Positions 1 through 9,347 of a stretch of DNA of 64,000 nucleotides are shown piece by piece. Each line of letters starts with the position of its first letter. Within the stretch, counting starts at the first letter, position 1. Source of the stretch: Sulfobacillus acidophilus DSM 10332 (GTDB lineage: Bacteria; Bacillota; Sulfobacillia; Sulfobacillales; Sulfobacillaceae); contig CP003179.1 in assembly GCA_000237975.1 (NCBI GenBank), forward strand, positions 558,001 through 622,000, written 5' to 3'. The notes beneath the pieces are model-generated. The model did not search any database. It had not been told where the DNA came from and saw nothing but the letters and a program-made list of their open reading frames with translations. A program made the position numbers and the translations under genes.

Positions 1-89
1 TTTTTTAAACGGGCGATGGTTGTCCGGCGGGTGCTCGGATTGATCCTGATGAGCCAAAAGACTATATAATGAGGTAGGGGGTGGTTAGT

Positions 90-266
90 ATGGTACAGGT
101 TGAACGATTGGATAGTGCTACGGAAATCGTCACCGACCCACGATTTGGGCCGCCTCAACCGTCTGAGTTGGACATGATGCATCGCCAGTCAGAGTGGAAT
201 TTTTTCTTCTTGGTTTTCGCGATGGGCCTGATTTTTAATTTGTTTCTAACCCGATCGCGTCGGTAA
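90..266 (+). CDS. small single-pass membrane protein, unknown function
   Basis: A 58-residue product with a polar N-terminal half and one hydrophobic segment near residues 38-53 (FFFLVFAMGLIFNLFL), followed by a basic RSRR tail, so a C-terminal single-pass anchor is likely. The ATG at 90 is preferred over the in-frame GTG at 81 because GAGGTAGGGGG lies just upstream. I recognise no family. Confidence 0.5.
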   Translation: MVQVERLDSATEIVTDPRFGPPQPSELDMMHRQSEWNFFFLVFAMGLIFNLFLTRSRR

Positions 267-312
267 TCCCCTTTTTCCCCGAATAATACGGCAACCGCTC
301 AGTTCTTTCTTT

Positions 313-358
313 AAGAATGATCACCGAATCGCGGAAAGAATGATCACCGAATCGCGGA
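313..358. repeat. two tandem 23-bp repeats, probable IS21-type end
   Basis: A 23-bp unit beginning AAGAATGATCACCG occurs twice in direct tandem. IS21-family ends commonly carry repeated transposase-binding sites of about this length. A second array with 23-bp spacing lies at 16717-16819, so this is probably the stub of a lost IS21-like element. Confidence 0.6.
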
Positions 359-971
359 AGCCACCGTCGTGATTAATGAGCGGTAACCACATGTTGTATG
401 CAATGAGAGGAGGCCACTCTCTACGGCAGGTCTTGCCATGCCTGCGAAAATGGTTATAACTAAGTTAATAGCCTCGACGATAATGGACCAGTAGTGACAG
501 ATGAGCAGTTGTCCGAGCGATTCACCACTCCGATGCTGATGACGCTTGATTTATCCTGTTGATGGGAAGCAGATAAATAGGGACCGCACTATGCTGGGAA
601 ACACTTGCTGTGGCCAGCAGACGAGGGGTTAGTTCTCACACCTCATGACGATGGTATTTGCCAATATCGAGTCGTTGAAGCGCCAAGCCCACGCCTTCAT
701 GGACCGGATTTTCCAGAGTGGAACCGGCTATTGAGCAACCCCTGGGGCACCACGGCCCGAGTGGTCTTGTCCACCTACCCGACACCGGCTTGGATGCCAG
801 CGTGAACCAAAGCGGTGAGTTCCAGCGGACGGGACCCGCATGCGATTGAGGTCATGGGACGGCGAATAATGCGGCGGGGGATTCCCGGGGTACTGCTCTG
901 CCGTTTCGGACCTTTCGCTTACGCGGATGGCGGATAGGCTGCCCCGCTTTAGGGGGTTCGTGGCTCCGACA
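359..971. other. no supported gene
   Basis: Short open frames only, without convincing ribosome sites or recognisable domains. Probably decayed DNA between mobile-element remnants. Confidence 0.5.
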
Positions 972-1439
972 TCAGGAGCCACCTTGTCCTGAGCGTTTAT
1001 TCGGACCGTTGGATGACGAGGTTTTTTGCTGTTGCTTCTTTTTCAAAAACGAAATTTTTCCGCTGGGTTCCAATCGAGCTTCCTTTACGTCCTTTAACGT
1101 CATATCATTTTGCCGCAGTTCCATGGCCAAGTCGGCTTCCGACACCCGGACTTCATTCAGGTTATCCTTGTCGGCTTTACCGTCCACCACAATTAACGTC
1201 GGCGTACCCTGAGTCAAGCGCTCGAGCCAACGAAACCGGAGGTTCAACCAGGTCAACCCCCATTGAAGGATGCCCAGCATGACGGTCACGACAATTGCAT
1301 GATAAAGCGGGGTGCTGGTCTCCATGCCCAGGGCGACGGCTTCCCCTGTTATAATTCTAAAGGGTATGGAATTTGTGCCGGGTATCAAACGCGCTCGTGG
1401 TTTACCCGTCGGGCGTGGACGGATCATGCGCAATGGCAT
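972..1439 (-). pseudogene. DUF421 (YetF-like) protein, N-terminally truncated
   Basis: The C-terminal two thirds resembles DUF421 membrane proteins: one transmembrane segment (HAIVVTVMLGILQWGLTW), then a cytoplasmic domain with LTQGTPTLIVVDGK, an LR-type motif (AMELRQNDM) and the family's closing pattern KDVKEARLEPSGKISFLKK. The first transmembrane helices of the family are missing and replaced by unrelated basic sequence, so I call it a 5'-truncated gene. The role of DUF421 proteins is poorly defined; YetF is a spore-germinant-associated membrane protein in bacilli. The Lys/Ser-rich tail is low complexity. Confidence 0.6.
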
Positions 1440-1963
1440 GGCGGGACATCATCCGGGAGTTTTCCCGCCATGCCATGATACGGGTATCCTGCCGCATTTT
1501 GCCGACCGTTATACGACGGCGTTCCCCGCGAGTTGACGCGCTGGTCTTGGCGGACCGTCGCCAATCGGGGATAATACCTCTAACACATTTTCCCAATTGG
1601 GGGATCACGACCCATGACATTGGACGAGATGGTCGCTCAAATCAACGCAGCGGCGGGCATGACGCTGACCGTGATGATGACCTGAGAACGCTGCGGACAG
1701 CGATTTCCGGGTAGTCCGCGGATGCGGGTGGCCCGGTGCCTTCCGTGTCGGGATGCCCTGCGCCGACAGCGGGGTGCGGGGGCGTTAGGTCGGCGTTTGG
1801 GAATTTGCCCTTCCCCTTACTTCCCGTAACCCGGGTCTCCGGTTGGGGGAATCCCTCGGTAAATCGGTTGCGTTCGGGGCGGGGAGGGCGGTGCAGGCGG
1901 CCGGGCTCCCTCGCGCTGAGGCCGAGGTACTTCCCAAATGCACTAACATTCGAGGAGTAGCTT
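1440..1963. other. no supported gene
   Basis: GC-rich stretch with only short frames on both strands. A short ATG frame at 1616-1687 shows no family resemblance. It contains the upstream region of the MFS gene at 1964. Confidence 0.5.
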
Positions 1964-3252
1964 ATGGAATGGACTTCGTCAGCAAGTCGATTGCGCACGA
2001 CATGTTCCCGCAAGTTCGTCGAGTTGTGGAAAGCGTACGTCCTGATCTTTAGCCAAAAGTCCGTTCAACGCTACTTTCTCGCCCGAACCTTTAGCCGAAT
2101 TTCCACGAACCTCATTCCGGTCGTAGTAAGTTGCGAACTGCTCAAGCAATACCACTCCGCAACCCTGCTGAGCGCGTATCTTACCGCGTTTACGGTGGGG
2201 TTGGCCGTCGGGTCCATCGCGGGCGGGTATCTGACCGATCGCTATGGTCCATGGGCCATTTTGCTGGGGAGTGACACGATTCGGGCGTTCAATAGCGTGG
2301 TCGCGATTTGGGCTTTGGGACACTTGGGGCCAACCCTTAGTATGGGCTTGTTTCTGGGGATATTGGGGGGCGCCGCGGCCGTTGCCGTTTCTGTGGTACC
2401 CAAAAAGATCATTCCGGCAGACCAAATAGCTGTCGGGGTGTCCTCGCTGTCGAGCGTTGGCCAACTACTCTTTCTCATCATTCCACTAACGTCCATGGGG
2501 CTCATGGCGCTTAGGAGTCCCACCCTCCGATGGCTGGTGGTGGCGTTGTTGTATGCCGTGGCTGCAGTCCAATTCGCGTTAATGCCGCACTTTGGGGCCA
2601 ATGGCGGGCCGAATTTGAAAGGTCCGTGTTCAATATCCGGACGGGATTTCAGGAAGCGTTTCGTACCCCGGCCCTGATGTTTTTCATTCTCTTGGGCCTG
2701 ATTTCCGGGTCGACCACGACGGGCGTGATGGACGTTGCGTTTCCCTTCGTCGCGCGTCATGTAGCACCCGTGCAAAGGGAACTTTACGGGTTGTTGCTAC
2801 CTCTTTGGGGGACGGGCCTCATGGTCGGCAGTCTAGGCGCCGGAATCTACGCCCCCAAGACGATGAGGCGGTTGGCCGTGGGGTCGGGTCTTCAGTGTTT
2901 GGGCTTCATTTTTGGGGGATATGCTCACTTTTGGAGCCTTGCTGTGGGATTTATCGTGCTGGGCGTCCTCATGGGTTACTTGCGAACCGGTGCAACGACC
3001 CTCATGATCCAACGCGTGCCCGAACAGACTCTTGGCAAGACGTCCGGGTTTGTCGACTCATTAGACCTGATTGTTCAACCCGCATCCATTTGGGCTGCGG
3101 ATTGGGCGATCTCCCTACGCGCCGTTCATACGTATCCCTTCGTCAATGCCGCCTTTGTCCTCACCGTATCTCTACTGGTTGTGTGGGCGGCAACGCGTCG
3201 GCGCGTTGATACCGCATTCGCCGGCACGCCGGCCTCGGTCGAATCCGACTAG
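1964..3252 (+). pseudogene. MFS transporter with a central frameshift
   Basis: About 420 residues of a twelve-helix major facilitator transporter in two overlapping frames. The first runs from the ATG at 1964 (GAGGAG just upstream) to about 2600 and holds the motif-A-like loop AGGYLTDRYGP; the second resumes at about 2600 (AEFERSVFNIRTGFQEAF) and runs to 3252 with the C-terminal six helices. The shift falls in the cytoplasmic linker near 2590-2620, close to a G4 run. The neighbours are debris, so the substrate cannot be inferred. Genuine decay and a sequencing indel both remain possible. Confidence 0.75.
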
Positions 3253-3667
3253 GATCTAGTTACGGACTTGTGAAGAAAACTACCTTTTTTGATATGGGTC
3301 GCCGTTCCAGTCGAGTAAATGGGGGCTGACACCCCGTACTTTTTTCTAATCTGGTCATGACCTGCAAACGATAACATTGGAAATCCCGGGGGCCTTTCGG
3401 ACGGGATTGGCCTGCAGGGGCGCGAAAAATATATCTCCTGCAGAGATCTGACGAAGGTCGGCCTCAAAACTCGCGGGCGTCACGCGTTACGTCGCCGTAT
3501 CGACATTGAATGCCATCGAAGATGGTCGCATCATTCCGTCCATTGCCACGTTCGATGCTGTGATGTCGGGACTAGGCGGCACGATTTGTTGAGGAGTATC
3601 CAATACTTCCCGCGACTTTGGTTTCCAAGATCGCGTTGCGCCGTGTGTCCGGCAAGGCTCGACAACT
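3253..3667. other. no supported gene
   Basis: Intergenic stretch between the MFS gene and the convergent GNAT gene. No open frame with a credible start was found and no clear terminator was seen. Confidence 0.5.
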
Positions 3668-4249
3668 TCAGTGTACTAAAGAAGGCAACACGGTTCGTAA
3701 AATTGGCATGGCTTTATCGTAATTATTGGGATAGCCACCAAATGAACCCTGTCTAACAAACTCAAATCCGGCCTTTAGGTAGATCGCAATTGCCCGATGA
3801 CTCCAGGTTTGGGTATGCAGAAAGATGTCTCGGTTGCCCTCCAACCACACCAATTGTTTCAGGCATTCCGAGACTAGTGCCTTCCCGAGACCGAGTCTCT
3901 GGTAGTCAGGGAGGACGGCCAACCAATGAACGGAGGGATTTCGCCGCTCTTCTGTTGTGTTCCACCAACCCGTTATAGTACCCACCGCTTGACCATCGTC
4001 TCTTCGCAAAAACAGGCAGCGCCGGACAAGCTCGTCGCGATGCGGCAGGTATGTTGCTTGGAAGTACGCGAGGGCCTCGTCGACCGTCATGAACTCGCCA
4101 ACCGCGGTCTCAATGTGGGCCCACTCCATTTCGTCGCCAGGAACAAATGCCGATAATGAAAATTCGGCAGGCAGTGCATGTTGGGCAATGGGCAATCCTG
4201 CCTGGCGTTTCATGATGACGTTAAAGTACGGTAAAGTCTTATCTAACAC
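3668..4249 (-). CDS. GNAT-family N-acetyltransferase
   Basis: A 193-residue GNAT-fold protein predicted to move an acetyl group from acetyl-CoA to an amine. The acetyl-CoA pyrophosphate loop is visible as QRLGLGKALV (about residues 127-136), preceded by the strand HWLAVLPDY. The C-terminal half has the usual AIAIYLKAGFEFV signature. The GTG at 4249 is chosen because GAGGTG stands about nine bases upstream; the internal ATG at 4213 has no ribosome site. It stands alone between debris, so the substrate is unknown. Confidence 0.8.
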   Translation of the reverse strand: MLDKTLPYFNVIMKRQAGLPIAQHALPAEFSLSAFVPGDEMEWAHIETAVGEFMTVDEALAYFQATYLPHRDELVRRCLFLRRDDGQAVGTITGWWNTTEERRNPSVHWLAVLPDYQRLGLGKALVSECLKQLVWLEGNRDIFLHTQTWSHRAIAIYLKAGFEFVRQGSFGGYPNNYDKAMPILRTVLPSLVH

Positions 4250-4289
4250 GAGCTCACACCTCGTTCTGAGGCCATCATCCGGGGTTGGC

Positions 4290-4576
4290 AGTTGAGGAAA
4301 CCGTTGTGGTGCAAACCCAACACCAGGCCAAGGAGGATTTCTAGATGCATTCTACATCGACGATTGACCAACGCAAACGGCGGTACACGGCGTTATGATT
4401 GGCGGAGTGACGTGATTCAAGGCTGGCATTACATCCAGTGGTTGCGACCCAATGGATTGGCCGCGGGTCAGGCAATCCGGTTTGCCAACACCCGCGGTAG
4501 GTCCAAGCCCTGTGAGCGCGGCGGCCGGTGGGTGACCGCCTTGTGATTGGCCTTGAATTCACGGGCGGCTATTGGT
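4290..4576 (+). pseudogene. IS110-family transposase, degenerate 5' remnant
   Basis: The translation, with several stops and shifts, parallels the N-terminus of the IS110 transposase at 23341. Shared parts are VVVQTQHQ, a MHSTSTIDQ start region, RLVIGLE and a TGGYW motif from the DEDD nuclease domain. Homology ends abruptly at about 4576, where an MFS fragment begins. Confidence 0.6.
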
Positions 4577-4765
4577 TACCGCGAGTGGGTAGATGTATTC
4601 TCAGTAATTCTACGTCAACGTTTGGTTCCTAAGACCGTTCGCGGAAGTGTCATGTCGCTCACAATGACAGTAAACAAATCGGGAGAGCCAGTAGGTGCTG
4701 TTTTGGGTGGTTTGGGCTACCAACTCTTTCGATACCCTTCATGTTTTTTTGTTTGGGATTACTAA
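4577..4765 (+). pseudogene. MFS transporter C-terminal remnant
   Basis: A roughly 60-residue piece resembling the start of an MFS C-terminal half: LRQRLVPKTVRGSVMSL followed by KSGEPVGAVLGGLGYQL. There is no start codon of its own and it ends after PSCFFVWDY, so it is a leftover joined to the IS110 remnant. Confidence 0.45.
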
Positions 4766-4863
4766 CGGATATCAGCTTACGTTTCTCAGGCTTCCGCAAC
4801 GCGCAGATCAGCAGCGAAACTCAAGAGGTCGCCAGTTGACTAATCGTTTAAGGGGGGTTAGCC

Positions 4864-5310
4864 GTGATTCAGATTCTCAATGTAGACGATGTTTCGGTGG
4901 TTTCCAGCAGCAACTTTCTGCGCACAAGGGAGTTGCTTTCTCCCACAAATCGTGAGGGTCTCTACGTCAACATCGACGAAGTGGAGCCCGGGGGTTACAG
5001 CGCAAAGCATCATCTGCACACCCTTCAAGATGAATTTTTCTTGGTTCTACAGGGACAAGGGCTCGCCCGAATTGATAACGAGGTACATCCGGTCGTAGCG
5101 GGCGATTTTTTCGCCAAACCGGCTGGCTCTGTGCCGCACCAATTCTTTAACAACGGAACAGTAACTTTGAAGATCTTGGACTGTGGCATTGCTCGACAAG
5201 GAGACTCGATCGTTTACGCTGACGACCAGGTTGTGTGGCTAAAGAGCCTCGGCATGGCCTTCAAACTCTCGGATGCGCTTCGGGCGTGGTCATCCATTCC
5301 TAACAAATGA
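4864..5310 (+). CDS. single-domain cupin protein
   Basis: A 148-residue protein with one RmlC-type cupin barrel. Cupin motif 1 is visible as GYSAKHHLHTLQDEFFLVLQG, shortened here to its key residues HH-H-E, with the usual G; motif 2 is AGDFFAKPAGSVPHQF. The His and Glu residues are placed to bind a metal, but the reaction cannot be told from the sequence. The GTG at 4864 follows an AGGGGGG ribosome site. It is monocistronic, between an MFS remnant and an IS66 end. Confidence 0.8.
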   Translation: MIQILNVDDVSVVSSSNFLRTRELLSPTNREGLYVNIDEVEPGGYSAKHHLHTLQDEFFLVLQGQGLARIDNEVHPVVAGDFFAKPAGSVPHQFFNNGTVTLKILDCGIARQGDSIVYADDQVVWLKSLGMAFKLSDALRAWSSIPNK

Positions 5311-5317
5311 TTGATGT

Positions 5318-5390
5318 GTAAACGTAAAATAATCCCCACCTGGGCGGCAGGGATCGTTTGTGATGGATGGGGATTAGGGTGGTGCTTATG
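5318..5390. repeat. IS66-family terminal fragment
   Basis: Begins GTAAACGTAAAATAATCCCC. The same end occurs at 34686 and, inverted, at 29070, where it terminates an IS66 transposase remnant. Only about 70 bp is kept before the IS21 element takes over. Confidence 0.65.
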
Positions 5391-6819
5391 GGAGGGGCAT
5401 ATGATAATAAGCAGACCCGCGAAGATGGGCATGACGGCGCGGGGTGAATCGGGCCGTCGGACGCTGAAGGGTCTCACAATAGGCCCGGACGTGGGGGTAG
5501 GACCACATCTGGGCCGTGAGGGCCCGGTTCGCGGCCTCTTCCAAAATGGCCGGGCCATAGGTTTTGGCACAGTCCAAAATGCCGAGACATCGGCGGTAGA
5601 TTTGTTCCGGAACACCGCCCCGCGTTAAAATGCCCACCACTAGGGTCCGCGTGTGGGGCCCGATGGCCTCGGCCCGGGTGATTAAGGCTTCGGGGGTGAT
5701 GCCGGCTGCCCACGCCCGATGCGCGGGGGGCAGATGGTCCGGATGGGTCGACCGGGCCCCGGGCTGCCAGATGCGCGGATGACTCGCAATGCGTTCGTGA
5801 TCCTGAAAACATTCCACGGTCGTCGCCGTCACGCGGACATCGACGGTGGATCCCACCCATCGAGCGGGGACACGATAAAACGCCCGATCCACTTGAATGT
5901 GGTAGTCTTTGTGCACTTTGGCCTGCCGCCATTCTCCAAATTCGTAGGCGGTCGGCGGCAACGGCCGTAAGGCCGGCCGATCATCCGCGTCAAAGACGCT
6001 CTGCCGGGAACCCGGCCATTTCTTAAAGGGCCGCTGGTTGAGTTGGGCGTTCCGTTCTGCTACCCGGGCCTGAGCCTGACCAAAGCTGGTGAAGCGCTCG
6101 TGGCGCAAGACGGCTAAAATCCAACGTTCGACGAGAAGAACGGCCGCTTCGACTTTGGCTTTATCGCGCGGTTTGCGCACGCGGGCCGGTAAAATCGCTC
6201 AGCCATAATGGTCGGCCCATTCCTGATACGTGGGATGAAGCCGCGGTTCATACCCGTTCGCCTGGATCACGCCCGCTTTCGGATTATCCGGTACGATGAG
6301 GCGGGGGACTCCGCCAAAATAAAAGAGATAGCCGGGAACTGCGCCACCAGGCTCCTCAATGGTTAACGTCTTGCCTGCATAATCCACAAAGCAGCGATCG
6401 CCCGGAATATCGTGTTGTCGCATCGCGACCGTGACAGTCGCGGCAAAGCACCGATAACGGGCGCAAAATAGTATATAGCCGAGTCCCTCGGGATATTCCG
6501 TACGGTATTCTAACCACAGTTGTTGGAGAGTGACGCCGGGACGCCGTAATTCCTGATGAATGGTGGGCCAATCGAGTTCCGTATATTGTCGGGGACGTCC
6601 CCGACGACCCGGGTAAATCCATTGGGCCAACTCATGATCCCGCAAGCCGTCCGGCAGGGGCCACGAATGACCGCTCGCGGTAAATCGCTGCACGACCTGG
6701 GCGACGGTGGTATGGTGAATGCCTAACGACCGGCCAATTTCGCGATACGATAACGCCAAGTCAAAGTGTAACCGTAAGATGTCGCGTACGAGCACGAAGG
6801 GCAACCTCCCGGTTTTCAT
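5386..6819 (-). pseudogene. istA: IS21-family transposase IstA with an in-frame stop
   Basis: A DDE transposase of about 477 codons. An N-terminal helix-turn-helix (SYREIGRSLGIHHTTVAQVV) precedes the catalytic core: first Asp in CFVDYAGKTL, second in LIVPDNPKAGV, Glu in RDKAKVEAAVLLVERW. A TGA at 6199-6201 interrupts the frame directly after DHYG, and the same frame continues with AILPARVRKPRDK, so a single nonsense change separates two otherwise clean halves. No istB gene follows downstream; only an istB shard lies on the far side. The element is probably immobile unless supplied in trans. Confidence 0.85.
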
Positions 6820-6837
6820 GCGAGCCCTCCCGAATGC

Positions 6838-6869
6838 GAGGTATCGAGGGCAGACGCCCTCGATACCTC
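6838..6869. repeat. 14-bp-arm inverted repeat
   Basis: Perfect arms GAGGTATCGAGGGC and its complement, with a four-base loop, directly upstream of the istA start. It could be a transcription barrier or regulatory hairpin of the element. Confidence 0.7.
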
Positions 6870-6881
6870 ATTCGACAGCGC

Positions 6882-6968
6882 CGTGGCGAAATCATGGCGG
6901 TCGTGGAGATTTAGTGAAATTCATGGTGGGACATTAGTGAAATGGATGGTGGGGTATTTCCGAAATCT
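6882..6968. repeat. IS21-type end with repeated motifs
   Basis: Variants of a GAAAT...ATGGTGGG motif recur about every 20-24 bp (CGAAATCATGGCGG, GAAATTCATGGTGGG, GAAATGGATGGTGGGG). They are followed by TTCCGAAAT. This is the expected layout of multiple transposase-binding sites at an IS21 end. Confidence 0.6.
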
Positions 6969-7017
6969 TCAACGTTATATTAAATAGGACCTCGATCCAG
7001 TCCGTATACCACTCGTC

Positions 7018-7106
7018 CCTTGGCTGATCGCCAGTGCGGTGGTAAATCGAACACGGTACCCGGCCTCCAAGGCGGCACGCCCCAAAGCCAATCCGAGAGG
7101 GGTTTT
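7018..7106 (-). pseudogene. IS21 helper ATPase IstB, short fragment
   Basis: About 30 residues match the IstB Walker A region: GKTPLGLALGRAALEAGYRV followed by RFTTALA. The reading is cut exactly at the 32-bp palindrome next door, so an insertion or recombination at that palindrome probably removed the rest. Confidence 0.6.
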
Positions 7107-7136
7107 GCCGTTATGTAGAGCTCTACATAACGGCAA
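7105..7136. repeat. perfect 32-bp palindrome
   Basis: The half-site reads TTGCCGTTATGTAGAG and its exact complement follows with no spacer. It sits at the breakpoint of the istB fragment. A second 32-bp palindrome with a related half-site lies at 28096-28127, also at the edge of a truncated transposase gene. Palindromes of this kind suit tyrosine-recombinase element ends; that assignment is inferred. Confidence 0.85.
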
Positions 7137-7206
7137 TTCACACCTGGCGATGCTCCTTTCGTGGTATGGAGTCCAAACCGATACCGCGGTCATTGGACAG
7201 CACGGT

Positions 7207-8058
7207 CTACATAGGAACGGTGCAGAAAAAAGACGGTGTCATGACCGCTTCAAAGGTTACTTCGAAAAGCGCGCTTGTAGTATACCATTCACCTAAACAA
7301 CAGTACTTTAGCTTCTTCAAGCTTCCACATGGGCAGGGACTGTTTCGTCCGGGGTTGCCGGACACACCGAACACCAGTTTGGCCGGAGTGAGAACCTTCA
7401 GAGATTGCAATGGACTACACAATTCCTGTCGAATTCGCTTTAGCACAGGATATTGATAAGCGACATTGGCAATCTTAGCCACTGCCATCCGGTTAGCCGG
7501 ATTACCGACTAGGGAGACGCTCTTGACCGAACATTCCTCAATGATCGTATACGCCATTTCGCCGGCGTAGAGATGGCCTTTGATGTGAGTGCAATCGAGA
7601 GAACGAACATCCTGGTTACAAATACTACATTTTGCCACAATCACTTCATATTCGGGGCTCATAAATACATTGTAGCCGAAGGCAGCATCAAGATATCGCA
7701 ATTGCTTCTGTAGCCAACCGATGCGGGAGTCATTGGCGCCAGTCAACCGGTCAAGATTGTCAATCCTCACGCGACCCGATTGCAGGCTTGCCCAAACCTC
7801 GTCCGATGAGTCTTCGATTAGGTTTTGCCAACAGCGGGCATAGTTGCGCCATGTTTCAATATATTGATTTGCAATCCAACAAGCGTTTGCCTGAGCATTT
7901 AGGCCTTCTTTCTCCGCCAGTTTCTTTCTTTGACCGGCTAAACCAGACGCCCTGCGTAGTGCCTTAAGGGTATCCTCAATCCGCCAAATCTTCAGGGCAT
8001 CAAGCGCCGAATATAGTTCGGATGCTATATCATCGGTGAGTGTCAGTTCATGATTCAT
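7207..8058 (-). CDS. SEC-C motif protein, unknown function
   Basis: A 283-residue protein with a SEC-C zinc-binding motif near its end (NPGRNSPCPCGSLKKLKYCC). This Cys-rich module is known from SecA C-termini and many unrelated proteins as a protein- or nucleic-acid-binding element. The first 230 residues are not recognised, but an internal CSICNQ/CTHIKGH pair could be a second metal site. About 28 further residues follow the motif. Its start overlaps the end of the upstream gene at 8048-8509 by 11 bases, so the two are translated together. Confidence 0.7.
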   Translation of the reverse strand: MNHELTLTDDIASELYSALDALKIWRIEDTLKALRRASGLAGQRKKLAEKEGLNAQANACWIANQYIETWRNYARCWQNLIEDSSDEVWASLQSGRVRIDNLDRLTGANDSRIGWLQKQLRYLDAAFGYNVFMSPEYEVIVAKCSICNQDVRSLDCTHIKGHLYAGEMAYTIIEECSVKSVSLVGNPANRMAVAKIANVAYQYPVLKRIRQELCSPLQSLKVLTPAKLVFGVSGNPGRNSPCPCGSLKKLKYCCLGEWYTTSALFEVTFEAVMTPSFFCTVPM

Positions 8059-8509
8059 TAGGGCTTCTTCTTAACTCCCGTACAAATCCTTCAAGCCCAG
8101 AGGCAGGTCCATCGAATTCAGCCGTGATCAATGCAGTGTCGTCCTCTATGGCAAACTTCGCGTGCACAATGGTTTCCTCCAAATGGCGTTTTCCTAAGCG
8201 TTGCAAAAGGTATTCGGAAAGCATATGTGAAAAAATGTCCAACCCCAGGGTTTTGCCGAGCATAAGTAGAGGAAGCCAAACCTCGTGGGCATGCAACGCG
8301 CGCATTGACCCATCAATTTGGACTACGCGTACATCCGGATATTCTTGTTGTACCCACTTCCTAAAGTCCACCGCATCCTGGGTAAACCACAACTCATCTG
8401 CATCATCCCGTGTAGGAAGGATCGTTATATCGCCCGGATTTTCGGGTAGCGGCTGTCCGTATTCTTTGACAAAATCGTTGAGGTCGACTCGCCTTGTTGA
8501 TCCCGGCAT
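8048..8509 (-). CDS. hypothetical protein, paired with the SEC-C gene
   Basis: A 153-residue acidic soluble protein of no family I know; it has no signal peptide or membrane segment. The ATG at 8509 follows GAGTGAGG. It is the first gene of a two-gene unit, overlapping the SEC-C gene. Both are flanked by mobile-element scars, so they may be cargo of an integrated element. A small toxin/antitoxin or defence pair is possible but unsupported. Confidence 0.6.
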   Translation of the reverse strand: MPGSTRRVDLNDFVKEYGQPLPENPGDITILPTRDDADELWFTQDAVDFRKWVQQEYPDVRVVQIDGSMRALHAHEVWLPLLMLGKTLGLDIFSHMLSEYLLQRLGKRHLEETIVHAKFAIEDDTALITAEFDGPASGLEGFVRELRRSPNES

Positions 8510-8859
8510 ATCCTCACTCTTTCAACTTAACTTTCTATGCCATAATTTTATAACTTATCCCGAACGGCGCCAACATTTGGCGGTTGTAAGCGATTCCCAG
8601 TTTTGGAATCCTTTATCCTGAGCGGATTTTAGGGATCCCATAAGAGAAGCAGCGGGTGATAGGGCTGAACGACATCCGGGGGTGGCCGTTCATCGGTCCA
8701 GACATAGCGCCCGACTTTCCAACAGGCATGCGTTCGTTGGCGGACCGTATTGGCTTGATACCCTCGGGCGATCATGTTTGCGTGCTATCTTCGGCAAACT
8801 CCGTAATCGGGAAGCCGTGAAATCTTTAGTAGTACCTCAAAGTTTTCTCTGAGAGGATA
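8510..8859. other. no supported gene; short reverse frame only
   Basis: A 48-codon frame on the minus strand (about 8637-8780) begins MIARGYQANTVRQRTH and ends in a Pro/Leu-rich tail. It might be the end of a lost gene but has no family match I can name. Confidence 0.4.
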
Positions 8860-8991
8860 ATGTCTCGTCAAGTGTGGAAATTCAGCCTCCTAGGATTGGT
8901 TATGATTGGTGCTATGTCGGCCATGCCGCTTCCGCCTCCGGTCACTCCGGCGGATCCTGATGCCGGAGTTTGTCCATTGATGCCTGACTAA
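8860..8991 (+). CDS. very small secreted peptide
   Basis: A 43-codon gene with GAGAGG just before the ATG. The product has a basic N-terminus (MSRQVWK), a hydrophobic core (FSLLGLVMIGAMSAM) and a short Pro-rich tail ending in DAGVCPLMPD. That is a signal peptide followed by only about 20 residues with one Cys. It could be an exported peptide or a signal-peptide stub of a broken gene. Confidence 0.45.
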   Translation: MSRQVWKFSLLGLVMIGAMSAMPLPPPVTPADPDAGVCPLMPD

Positions 8992-9347
8992 AAGTAGCGC
9001 AGCACTAGTAGTCTATCCATTCTAAAATTACGTGCGCATCCTCGATGTTTTTCGAAAACCACGGCCAACGAAACGGGACCCTGATTGAGCTAATCAATAT
9101 TAACCAGAATCCGGTCAGCCAAATCATCCGTGGAGTTCGCGCTGATGCCGTTAAGCAGGTGTTTTGCAGCTTATAGAAAACAATGCAATAAGGTTGAGTC
9201 ACGATACAGATTTCGGGCACCGCGCTCATCGCAGCGGACCGTGCATTTCAACATGTGGCCTGTCTTTCCTGAGAGTCGGGCAAGCCCGCAGGCGACCCTG
9301 CGACCATAATTAGCTTAACGGCTTTGATCGAAAAAAGCCCCGGGCAT
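8992..9347. other. no supported gene
   Basis: Only weak frames on both strands; the 74-codon minus-strand frame at 9005-9229 shows no family resemblance or ribosome site. Confidence 0.45.

Noticed and set aside
605-805. Plus-strand 66-codon frame
   Set aside because: No ribosome site, no domain and an overlapping reverse frame of equal quality.
9005-9229. Minus-strand 74-codon frame
   Set aside because: No start signal, no family resemblance; composition is that of random translation.
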